Assembly: GCF_003490935.1 (NCBI RefSeq) | Contig: NZ_QQGD01000004.1 | Location: 1 to 64,000, forward strand | Length of the DNA stretch: 64,000 nucleotides | Direction: 5' to 3' | Source of the DNA: Haemophilus haemolyticus_M | GTDB lineage: Bacteria > Pseudomonadota > Gammaproteobacteria > Enterobacterales > Pasteurellaceae | Shown: positions 16,276 to 23,450 of the stretch, piece by piece | How the letters are laid out: each line of letters opens with the position of its first letter | How positions within the stretch are numbered: the stretch's first letter is position 1 | Notes under the pieces: model-generated | Database searches by the model: none | Seen by the model: the letters and a program-made list of their open reading frames with translations, nothing else | Told to the model about the DNA's origin: nothing | Position numbers and translations under genes: made by a program

Positions 16276-18324
16276 TTATTTTACTTGCATGCCTGCAGTG
16301 ACACCGCTATCGGCAGATAATAAGAATAAATCACTACCGCCTGTTCCTGCAGATAGAATCATTCCCTCAGACACGCCGAATTTCATTTTACGTGGTGCAA
16401 GGTTTGCCACCATAATCACAAAACGACCTTCTAATTCTTCAGGTTTATTGTAAGCCGCTTTAATGCCAGAGAAGACTTGACGAGTATGATCGCCAAGATC
16501 TAATTCAAAACGTAAAAGTTTATTGGATTCTGGCACGGCTTCGCATTTCAATACTTTTGCTACACGCATATCAAGTTTAGCGAAATCATCAATGGTGATG
16601 GTTTCAGCAATAGGTTCAACGGCAGAAAGTGCGGTTGGTTTTGCTTCTGTTTTTTCTGCTGCTTTATTGGCTGCTGCAAATAAGGCTTTGGTTTCTTCCA
16701 CAACGGCATCAATTTGTTTTTTCTCTAAACGAGAGAATAAGGCTTTGAACGGTGCAAGAGTATGGCCAAGTAATGGTTGATGAATATTATCCCAACGTAA
16801 TTCAGCTTGTAAGAAGGCTTCTGCACGTTCTGCCAGTTTTGGAAGAACAGGTTTTAAGTAAGACATCAACACGCGGAAAAGCTCAATTCCCATTGAACAT
16901 ACGGCTTGCAATTCTGCCTCTTTGCCTTCTTCTTTTGCAATCACCCAAGGGGCTTTTTCATCAATGTATTTATTGGCTTTATCGGTTAATGCCATAATTT
17001 CACGAATGGCTTTATTGTATTCACGGCTTTCGTAATAAGCGGCAATTTGCTCGGCTTGAGCGGTAAATTCTGTAAATAATGTTTCATCTTCCAGTTTATC
17101 CGCAAGTTTGCCTTCAAAGCGTTTCGCAATAAAGCCCGCATTGCGTGAAGCCAAATTCACTAATTTGTTTACAATATCCGTATTTACACGTTGTACGAAA
17201 TCTTCAAGGTTAAAGTCTAAATCTTCAATGCGATCATTTAATTTTGCCGCATAGTAATAACGCAAACATTCAGGATCAATATGATTCAAATAAGTGCTGG
17301 CTTGAATGAAAGTTCCGCGAGATTTTGACATCTTCGCCCCATCCACCGTGACGTAGCCATGAGTGAAGACATTAGTCGGTTTACGATAGCCACTACCTTC
17401 AAGCATTGCTGGCCAGAATAGACTGTGGAAATAAATGATGTCTTTACCGATGAAATGATAAAGCTCCGCATCACTGCCTTCCGCCCAAAATTCATTGAAA
17501 TCAATGCCTTCACGATTACATAGATTTTTGAATGAAGCCATATAGCCGATTGGTGCATCTAACCAAACATAGAAGAATTTATCTTTTGCGCCCGGAATTT
17601 CAAAACCGAAATAAGGTGCATCGCGTGAAATATCCCATTGTTGTAAACCGCTCTCAAACCATTCTTGCATTTTGTTCGCAATTTCAGATTGAAGTGAGCC
17701 AGAACGTGTCCATTCTTTTAACATGCCTTCAAATGCTGGTAAGTCAAAGAAAAAGTGTTCAGATTCTTTCACTACAGGTGTTGCGCCAGAAACAGCTGAA
17801 CGAGGATTAATTAAATCCATTGGGCTATAAGTTGAAGCACAAACTTCGCAGTTATCGCCATATTGATCTTCTGCTTTACATTTCGGGCAAGTGCCTTTCA
17901 CAAAACGATCAGGCAAGAACATATTTTTTTCAGGGTCGAATAACTGAGAAATAACTTTACTCTTAATAAAGCCATTGGCTTTGAGTTTATTGTAAATTTC
18001 TGCGGTGAGTTGTTTGTTTTCTTCGCTGTGAGTGGAATGATAGTTATCAAAACTAATATTGAAACCTGCAAAATCACGCACGTGATCGGCTTTTGCTTTA
18101 GCAATTAATTCTTCGGGTGTAATGCCAAGTTTATCGGCATTCAACATAATCGGTGTGCCGTGCGCATCATCCGCACAGACAAAATGGATTTTATTGCCAC
18201 GCATACGTTGAAAACGCACCCAAATATCCGCTTGGATATGTTCTAACATATGGCCTAAATGAATTGCCCCATTGGCATAAGGCAAGGCGCAAGTGACTAA
18301 AATTTTACGGGGTTGAGTTGTCAT
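16276..18324 (-). CDS. metG: methionine-tRNA ligase
   Basis: The 682-residue class I aminoacyl-tRNA synthetase charges tRNA-Met. It shows the HLGH signature (GAIHLGHMLEHIQADIW), the KMSKS loop (DGAKMSKSRGTF), a CPKC/CEVC zinc knuckle and a C-terminal tRNA-binding domain (DFAKLDMRVAKVLKCE) that dimerises the enzyme. Length and domain order match E. coli MetG. It is transcribed alone, ends in a terminator and is divergent from the Sel1 protein gene. A USS lies in the linker before the C-terminal domain. Confidence 0.96.
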   Translation of the reverse strand: MTTQPRKILVTCALPYANGAIHLGHMLEHIQADIWVRFQRMRGNKIHFVCADDAHGTPIMLNADKLGITPEELIAKAKADHVRDFAGFNISFDNYHSTHSEENKQLTAEIYNKLKANGFIKSKVISQLFDPEKNMFLPDRFVKGTCPKCKAEDQYGDNCEVCASTYSPMDLINPRSAVSGATPVVKESEHFFFDLPAFEGMLKEWTRSGSLQSEIANKMQEWFESGLQQWDISRDAPYFGFEIPGAKDKFFYVWLDAPIGYMASFKNLCNREGIDFNEFWAEGSDAELYHFIGKDIIYFHSLFWPAMLEGSGYRKPTNVFTHGYVTVDGAKMSKSRGTFIQASTYLNHIDPECLRYYYAAKLNDRIEDLDFNLEDFVQRVNTDIVNKLVNLASRNAGFIAKRFEGKLADKLEDETLFTEFTAQAEQIAAYYESREYNKAIREIMALTDKANKYIDEKAPWVIAKEEGKEAELQAVCSMGIELFRVLMSYLKPVLPKLAERAEAFLQAELRWDNIHQPLLGHTLAPFKALFSRLEKKQIDAVVEETKALFAAANKAAEKTEAKPTALSAVEPIAETITIDDFAKLDMRVAKVLKCEAVPESNKLLRFELDLGDHTRQVFSGIKAAYNKPEELEGRFVIMVANLAPRKMKFGVSEGMILSAGTGGSDLFLLSADSGVTAGMQVK

Positions 18325-18466
18325 TTATTATTCTCTTTTTAGCATACAAAAATTGTGCTTATCTTACTTTAAATAGGGGATTTTTTCTAGTTTGAAAATG
18401 GAAGGAAAATCCACCGCACTTTATTTAAAATTACCTATTTTAAAAGTTTAAAATTTAATCATTTCG

Positions 18467-18511
18467 CACCCAGTATACTGGGTGTTAGTTTCTCTTTACA
18501 GAGAAACTAAC
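18467..18511 (+). promoter_or_regulatory. palindrome over a -10 box plus 12-bp leader hairpin
   Basis: A perfect 18-bp palindrome CACCCAGTATACTGGGTG (18467-18484) encloses a -10-like TATACT. It is immediately followed by a perfect 12-bp hairpin GTTAGTTTCTCT / AGAGAAACTAAC with a four-base loop (18484-18511). Both lie 60-100 bases before the Sel1 gene. I infer an operator overlapping the promoter and a structured 5' leader; no regulator is identified. Confidence 0.45.
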
Positions 18512-18572
18512 AAAACATATTGCCAAACAAAAAATTTGGTATTTTTTATAAATCAACTTAAGAGATTATTAT

Positions 18573-19223
18573 ATGAAATTAACAAAAATACTGCTTACCA
18601 GCGCATTGTTAGGTGCCTCTATTCTTTCTTTTCATTCAACTGTGGCAGCTATGGATTTTGGAACACAAGTAGGTATAGATGCTTATAGGAAGAATGATTT
18701 CGCACAGGCTGCAGAACAGTTTAAAGATGCAGGTATAGTGAGAGGAGATCCTACAGCGCAAATACTTTTGGGGCAAATGTATTATAATGGGGAATTTTTT
18801 AAGCAAGATTATGTTGAGGCTGCAAAATGGTATCGTAAAGCTGCAGATCAGGGGGCGAAGTTTGCCTTACTTTTCTTAGGTGAGATGTATGAAAACGGAG
18901 AAGGTGTAGAAAAAGATTATGCTGAAGCAGTAAAATTGTATAGAAAGGCTGCAGAGCAGGGGAGTCCAGAAGGTCAAATGGCCTTAGGTTCAATGTATAG
19001 ATTTGGAAAAGGCGTAGAAAAAGATTATGCTGAGGCAATAAGGTTGTATAGAAAGTCTGCAGAGCAAGGAATTTCCACGTCACTATTTTTCTTAGGTGAG
19101 ATGTATGATAATGGAGTAGGCGTTAAACAAAATAAAGCGAAAGCCAAAGAATTATTTAAGAAATCTTGTGAACAAGGTACAAAGGAAGCTTGTAAAGCTT
19201 TAAAAAGTTACAATAAGAAATAG
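18573..19223 (+). CDS. secreted Sel1-repeat protein
   Basis: A 216-residue protein with an N-terminal signal peptide (hydrophobic residues about 8-25, likely cleaved after VAAM or nearby) followed by five Sel1-like repeats such as GEGVEKDYAEAVKLYRKAAE, each about 36 residues. Sel1 repeats form alpha-solenoid protein-binding surfaces; in bacteria they are often periplasmic or surface adaptors. It is followed 13 bases later by a smaller protein of the same type, so the two are probably co-transcribed. The binding partner is unknown. Confidence 0.82.
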   Translation: MKLTKILLTSALLGASILSFHSTVAAMDFGTQVGIDAYRKNDFAQAAEQFKDAGIVRGDPTAQILLGQMYYNGEFFKQDYVEAAKWYRKAADQGAKFALLFLGEMYENGEGVEKDYAEAVKLYRKAAEQGSPEGQMALGSMYRFGKGVEKDYAEAIRLYRKSAEQGISTSLFFLGEMYDNGVGVKQNKAKAKELFKKSCEQGTKEACKALKSYNKK

Positions 19224-19236
19224 GGGGAAAAATATT

Positions 19237-19602
19237 ATGAAAAAACAATTGATTACTATGCTTTCTTTGGTTGGAACACTTTCTGTATTATCTGCTTGTA
19301 CTTCTAATGAAGATATTACCTTTCCTGCAATGATTTCGCCTTTGGCATTAGATGTTGAAACTTGTTCATCACAAGCTAAATCTGATTTTCAATTAGGTGT
19401 GGCAGCTTATAAAGATAAGAAATACGCTCAATCTTTTGAGTTATTTACTAAGGCGAGTGAGAAAAATTGTGCAAATGCTGATTTCTATCTTGCAGCGCAA
19501 TATTATAACGGACAACATCTCTCAAAAAACCTTAGGGTAGCAAAAGAAAGATTTAAACAGGCTTGTCATAAAGGGCTAAAAACAGCTTGTATAATGGAAT
19601 GA
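19237..19602 (+). CDS. small Sel1-like lipoprotein
   Basis: The 121-residue protein begins with a lipoprotein signal peptide whose lipobox is LSAC (residues about 18-21), so it is probably lipid-anchored. The mature part has one or two degenerate Sel1-like units (FQLGVAAYKDKKYAQSFELF; AAQYYNGQHLSKNLRVAKE) and several cysteines (four after the lipobox). It lies 13 bases after the larger Sel1 protein and before a strong terminator, forming a two-gene unit. Function unknown. Confidence 0.78.
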   Translation: MKKQLITMLSLVGTLSVLSACTSNEDITFPAMISPLALDVETCSSQAKSDFQLGVAAYKDKKYAQSFELFTKASEKNCANADFYLAAQYYNGQHLSKNLRVAKERFKQACHKGLKTACIME

Positions 19603-19631
19603 TTTGAGTTTAGTCCGTTATTTGAGTAAAT

Positions 19632-19670
19632 ACCTGTTTCTGAAATCGGTTATCAGAAACAGGTTTTTTT
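19632..19670 (+). terminator. terminator of the Sel1 gene pair
   Basis: A 12-bp perfect stem ACCTGTTTCTGA / TCAGAAACAGGT followed by TTTTTT, 30 bases after the stop at 19602. Confidence 0.88.
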
Positions 19671-19759
19671 ATTCGGTTTGAAAAACTTTAACTTAACATA
19701 CCGCACTTTCCGTGATTAAATATGCCCGACAAATTTACTCTACTAAACAGGAAGTTATT

Positions 19760-20872
19760 ATGGCAACCTACTTTTCTGATAATTTGACTGCCGAACAGCA
19801 AAATCAAGTTCAGCAGATTATCCAACAATTTCAGCATTCAACCCTGCAAAAGGATCTGATTTCCCTTAATACTTTGAAAAAAGTGGAAAAGGGCGGTGAT
19901 ACTTTACGTATAGAATTGAAATTACCTTTTGCATGGAATTCTGGTGCAGAACAATTAAAACAAGCGGTTTCAGATGCGTTGTTGAAAGCAACAGATTGCA
20001 AAGCAATTAAATGGTCGGTGACTTATCAAATCGCCACACTTAAACGTGCAAATAATCAACCTGCTGTAAAAGGTGTGAAAAATATTATTGCTGTGAGTTC
20101 TGGTAAAGGCGGCGTAGGAAAATCATCGGTTTCTGTTAATCTAGCTTTAGCATTACAAGCGCAAGGTGCACGTGTTGGGATTTTAGATGCGGATATTTAT
20201 GGGCCTTCTATTCCACATATGTTAGGCGCAGCGGATCAACGTCCAACTTCGCCAGATAATCAACATATCACTCCAATTAAAGCACATGGTTTATCTGCAA
20301 ATTCTATTGGCTTTTTAATGAATGAAGACAGCGCAACAATTTGGCGAGGTCCAATGGCAAGTAGCGCATTAAGCCAATTATTGAATGAAACCCTATGGGA
20401 TAGTTTAGATTATCTTGTCATCGATATGCCTCCGGGCACTGGCGATATTCAACTTACCTTATCACAACAAATCCCTGTGACTGGCGCAATAGTTGTGACA
20501 ACTCCACAAGATATTGCTTTGCTTGACGCGGTGAAAGGTATTTCAATGTTCGAGCGAGTATCCGTGCCAGTGTTGGGTATTGTAGAAAATATGTCTATGC
20601 ACATTTGTAGCGAGTGCGGTCACCACGAAGCTATTTTTGGCACAGGCGGTGCAGAGAAAATGGCGGAAAAATACAATGTGAAAGTATTAGCCCAACTTCC
20701 TTTACACATTCGTATCCGTGAAGATTTAGATGCGGGCAACCCGACTGTTGTGCGAGTGCCTGAAAATGAAATTTCACAAGCATTCCTACAACTCTCAGAA
20801 AAAGTCTCTACAGAACTTTACTGGCAAGGTTCTATAATCCCAAGTGAGATTTTATTTAAAGAAGTGAAATAA
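19760..20872 (+). CDS. mrp: Mrp/ApbC iron-sulfur cluster carrier ATPase
   Basis: Mrp/ApbC is a P-loop protein that delivers iron-sulfur clusters. The 370-residue protein has an N-terminal MIP18-like domain (about residues 1-85), a deviant Walker A (SSGKGGVGKSS) at about residue 115, the IDMPPGTGD Walker B region and a CSECG CxxC motif at about residue 277 that bridges a cluster in dimers. The start at 19760 (MATYFSDNLTAEQQ) follows a CAGGAAG ribosome site; the frame upstream to 19712 adds 16 residues without family support. Confidence 0.92.
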   Translation: MATYFSDNLTAEQQNQVQQIIQQFQHSTLQKDLISLNTLKKVEKGGDTLRIELKLPFAWNSGAEQLKQAVSDALLKATDCKAIKWSVTYQIATLKRANNQPAVKGVKNIIAVSSGKGGVGKSSVSVNLALALQAQGARVGILDADIYGPSIPHMLGAADQRPTSPDNQHITPIKAHGLSANSIGFLMNEDSATIWRGPMASSALSQLLNETLWDSLDYLVIDMPPGTGDIQLTLSQQIPVTGAIVVTTPQDIALLDAVKGISMFERVSVPVLGIVENMSMHICSECGHHEAIFGTGGAEKMAEKYNVKVLAQLPLHIRIREDLDAGNPTVVRVPENEISQAFLQLSEKVSTELYWQGSIIPSEILFKEVK

Positions 20873-20884
20873 TCGAAAAAAGAT

Positions 20885-20910
20885 AGGGCTGCATTTGCAG
20901 CCCTTTTTTA
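20885..20910 (+). terminator. mrp terminator (bidirectional)
   Basis: Stem AGGGCTGC / GCAGCCCT with an ATTT loop followed by TTTTTT, 12 bases after the mrp stop and between convergent mrp and the nitroreductase gene. Confidence 0.9.
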
Positions 20911-20922
20911 ATAGGATTTATT

Positions 20923-21585
20923 TTACCCCACCCATCTTACCACTTCATCTAACGCTTTACGGGATTTTTTCGCAATATCGCGTGAGCGATAGCCGAAGGT
21001 TGCGGCGACAGAAACCGCATATTCTTGAGGATCGAATAATCCTTCTTCGGCGAGGCATTTATTCATTTTATCGTAATGAAAACCTTCGATAGGGCAAGAG
21101 TCGATGCCTAGTGCGGCAGCGCCAGTAAGCATATTTGCAAGGGCGATATAAGTTTGTTTACTGCACCAATCAAATAAAGTGCGGTCGCTTTCGAGCAATT
21201 TCATATCTTCTTCTTGCAAGGTTTTGTATTTTTCGAGGGCGGCTTGTTGTTGCTCTGCGTTCAAGCCTTTACGAGCCATCACATCCACAAAAAATGGGCT
21301 GTCATAACGGGCATTTTTCTTCGCTAAAATCACCACAAGATGACTGCAATTATCAAGCTGATTCATCATTCCCCAGCTAAAAGGTTTGATTTTTTCGCGC
21401 AGGGTTTTATTTTGAATCACTAAAAATTTCCAAGGCTCAGAGCCCACAGAACTCGGCGATAATCGACCGCACTCTAAAATACATTCAAAATCTTCATCAC
21501 TGATTTTTTTTGCGGGATCGTAATAACGTGTTGAGCTGCGTTGATGGAAGAGTTCAAGAACTTGTTCACGGGTAAGTTGAGTCAT
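20923..21585 (-). CDS. NAD(P)H nitroreductase, FMN-dependent
   Basis: A 220-residue NfsB-type oxidoreductase with the family landmarks RSSTRYYDPAKKISDEDF at the N-terminus (flavin phosphate binding), LSPSSVGSEPWKFLVIQ and a glycine-rich ALGIDSCPIEGF segment. Such enzymes reduce quinones and nitro compounds as homodimers with FMN. It is transcribed alone on the minus strand, convergent with mrp, and contains a USS at about 21178. The physiological substrate is unknown. Confidence 0.88.
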   Translation of the reverse strand: MTQLTREQVLELFHQRSSTRYYDPAKKISDEDFECILECGRLSPSSVGSEPWKFLVIQNKTLREKIKPFSWGMMNQLDNCSHLVVILAKKNARYDSPFFVDVMARKGLNAEQQQAALEKYKTLQEEDMKLLESDRTLFDWCSKQTYIALANMLTGAAALGIDSCPIEGFHYDKMNKCLAEEGLFDPQEYAVSVAATFGYRSRDIAKKSRKALDEVVRWVG

Positions 21586-21698
21586 TTTATTTCCTCTTTT
21601 TTAAACAAAAATGTGCTGCCATATTAAAGATTAGTTTTTGCTAAAACAAGGGAAAGATTCTAGAATAGTCAGCACTTTTATCACAGAGGGTGAAAATA

Positions 21699-22373
21699 AT
21701 GACAAGAATTGCAATTATTCCTGCGAGAGCAGGTTCTAAAGGCATTAAAGACAAAAATTTACAGCTTGTGGGGGGCGTTTCTTTGGTGGGGCGTGCGATT
21801 TTGGCGGCGCAAGAATCGGGTATGTTTGATCAAATTGTGGTGACATCAGACGGTGAAAATATTTTAAAAGAAGCCACAAAATACGGTGCAAAAGCAGTGG
21901 CACGCCCTGAAAGTTTGGCGCAAAGTGATACACGCACCATTGATGCTATTTTGCATTGCTTAGAAACTCTCAATATTTCACAAGGCACTGCCGCACTTTT
22001 GCAACCAACCAGCCCATTGCGCAATGCTTTAGATATTCGTAATGCGATGGAGATTTTCCTTGGTGGCAAATATAAATCAGTGGTTTCCGCTTGCGAATGT
22101 GAGCATCATCCTTATAAATCCTTCACTTTAGAAGGTACCGAAGTTCAGCCTATTCACGAATTAACGGATTTTGAAGCCCCTCGCCAAAAATTACCCAAAT
22201 CTTATCGTGCAAATGGCGCAATTTATATTAATGACATCGAAAGTCTCTTTGAGGAAAAACGTTTTTTTATTGCCCCAATGCGTTTTTATTTAATGCCAAC
22301 TTATCGTTCCATTGATATTGATTCCACACTTGATTTGCAATTAGCCGAAAGTTTAATTTCAAAAGAATTCTAA
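21699..22373 (+). CDS. neuA: CMP-N-acetylneuraminate synthetase
   Basis: The enzyme (called SiaB in H. influenzae) activates sialic acid with CTP to CMP-Neu5Ac, the donor for lipooligosaccharide sialylation. The 224-residue protein has the nucleotide motif IPARAGSKGIKDKN, the LQPTSPLR motif and a C-terminal YRSIDIDSTLD region. The ATG at 21699 is chosen because GAGGG at 21686-21690 is correctly spaced for it; the in-frame GTG at 21690 overlaps that site. LsgB, a sialyltransferase-type enzyme encoded 17 kb away, could use the product. Confidence 0.93.
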   Translation: MTRIAIIPARAGSKGIKDKNLQLVGGVSLVGRAILAAQESGMFDQIVVTSDGENILKEATKYGAKAVARPESLAQSDTRTIDAILHCLETLNISQGTAALLQPTSPLRNALDIRNAMEIFLGGKYKSVVSACECEHHPYKSFTLEGTEVQPIHELTDFEAPRQKLPKSYRANGAIYINDIESLFEEKRFFIAPMRFYLMPTYRSIDIDSTLDLQLAESLISKEF

Positions 22374-22380
22374 AAAAATT

Positions 22381-22403
22381 GGCCGCACTTTGCGGCCTTT
22401 TTT
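22381..22403 (+). terminator. neuA terminator
   Basis: Stem GGCCGC / GCGGCC around an ACTTT loop, followed by six T residues. The loop completes a USS core (CCGCACTTT), so the uptake signal is built into the terminator. Confidence 0.88.
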
Positions 22404-22444
22404 ATGCCTATTCTGTTTATTCCCATTTAGAAAAGAGGATTTTT

Positions 22445-22510
22445 ATGATGAAAATCCACTTCAAAGCAGTCTCCAAAACTTGCGGGAAATCTACCGCACT
22501 TTTGTGCTAA
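22445..22510 (+). CDS. possible 21-residue small peptide
   Basis: An ATG at 22445 with an AGAGGA ribosome site 6-7 bases upstream opens a 21-codon frame (MMKIHFKAVSKTCGKSTALL plus Cys) that includes a USS in its last codons. Nothing else supports it and the frame may be fortuitous. The rest of the 22374-22808 gap holds the neuA terminator and the hyf leader. Confidence 0.2.
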   Translation: MMKIHFKAVSKTCGKSTALLC

Positions 22511-22606
22511 ATGAGAAAATGCCAACAGGATTTTAACATTGTATTATCAATTGTTTTTCAATAATTAGTTTAATAGTTTCAATTACTTACAAACTTAACA
22601 AATTGA

Positions 22607-22625
22607 ATTGAGAGTCAATCTCAAT
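22607..22625. promoter_or_regulatory. candidate operator upstream of hyf
   Basis: A 19-bp perfect inverted repeat ATTGAGA-N5-TCTCAAT. Its TGAGA-N5-TCTCA core has the spacing of the outer arms of a Fur 7-1-7 site, and the same core occurs upstream of the FTR1 iron operon at 63877-63891. Assignment to Fur is inference; FNR and NikR consensus sites were not seen. Confidence 0.35.
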
Positions 22626-22704
22626 ACGAAATTTTCCCTTCAATAAAAACAAAAAAATTTATGATCTCAGTCAATAAAACAATCGTTTTACTCTAGTCTG
22701 GGTA

Positions 22705-22768
22705 ACTCTGAAGGAGTATCCTTATTTCCAGAGTGGTTATTGTGATGTATTGGCGTCATGCCTTCCAC
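22705..22768 (+). other. structured leader of the hyf operon
   Basis: Several short stems can form just before hyfA: ACTCTG / CAGAGT (22705-22734), then GTGG / CCAC (22733-22768) enclosing GGC-GTCAT-GCC. I cannot assign a known riboswitch class; it may simply be a leader hairpin. Confidence 0.25.
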
Positions 22769-22808
22769 CTACTTTCTGTTTCTATCTATACATACTTTGG
22801 GGGAAAAT

Positions 22809-23408
22809 ATGAACCGTTTTGTTATAGGTGATCCGAAAGATTGCATTGGATGCAATACCTGTATGGCTGCTTGCAGCGAAGTACACAAAGCTTTTGGATT
22901 ACAATCCTTTCCGCGGTTACAAGTAATGCGTAATGACGATATTACTGTGCCGATCTTATGTCGTCATTGTGATGATTCTCCTTGTGCTACGGTATGCCCT
23001 GTGCATGCAATTAAGCACGAAAATGACACTATTCAATTAAACGAAGGTTTGTGTATTGGCTGTAAACTTTGCGCCATTGCTTGTCCATTCGGGGCGATTA
23101 CTCAACACGGTAGCGCGCCATTAGACGCACCAAACCACTACGACAGTTTCTCTTTCACTGATGCGGTAAAACGTGATATTCGCACTGCACCGAATAATAC
23201 CGATGTTCATAATATGCTTGCATGGGAACCAGGTGTAAAAGCCATTGCGGTGAAATGCGACCTTTGCTATTTCCGTGAAGAAGGTCCTGCTTGTATGCAA
23301 ACTTGCCCAACAAAAACTTTATTCTTAATTAGTGATGAGAGTATCGAACAAGCAAATCGCAAAAAACGCGAAATGGCAATGATGGGTTCACCTGTTGTGC
23401 CAAGATAA
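22809..23408 (+). CDS. hyfA: hydrogenase-4 iron-sulfur electron carrier HyfA
   Basis: HyfA (HycB-like) passes electrons from formate dehydrogenase to the hydrogenase module. The 199-residue protein has four cysteine motifs for four [4Fe-4S] clusters: CIGCNTCMAAC, CRHCDDSPCATVCP, CIGCKLCAIACP and CDLCYFREEGPACMQTC. The ATG at 22809 (MNRFVIGDPKDCIGC) follows a GGGGG ribosome site; the upstream in-frame ATG at 22758 lies in a predicted hairpin loop and adds a hydrophobic extension unlike the family. It is the first gene of the operon. Confidence 0.9.
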   Translation: MNRFVIGDPKDCIGCNTCMAACSEVHKAFGLQSFPRLQVMRNDDITVPILCRHCDDSPCATVCPVHAIKHENDTIQLNEGLCIGCKLCAIACPFGAITQHGSAPLDAPNHYDSFSFTDAVKRDIRTAPNNTDVHNMLAWEPGVKAIAVKCDLCYFREEGPACMQTCPTKTLFLISDESIEQANRKKREMAMMGSPVVPR

Positions 23409-23450
23409 AAGTTTATTGTTTGTTTACTCGTTAATCAATGGAGTGAAATT

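Noticed and set aside
22445..22510. 21-codon frame with ribosome site before hyf as a confident gene
   Set aside because: Only the ribosome-site spacing supports it; the end of the frame is a USS, which by chance often creates such short frames. Listed only at low confidence.
22700..22770. molybdenum-cofactor riboswitch upstream of hyfA
   Set aside because: The stems do not reproduce the conserved GATACGG...CCTCCCGTATC pairing of the known motif as I remember it.
22650..22808. sigma-54 promoter or FNR site for the hyf operon
   Set aside because: No convincing GG-N10-GC pair and no TTGAT-N4-ATCAA match was found in the leader; E. coli-like FhlA control cannot be claimed.
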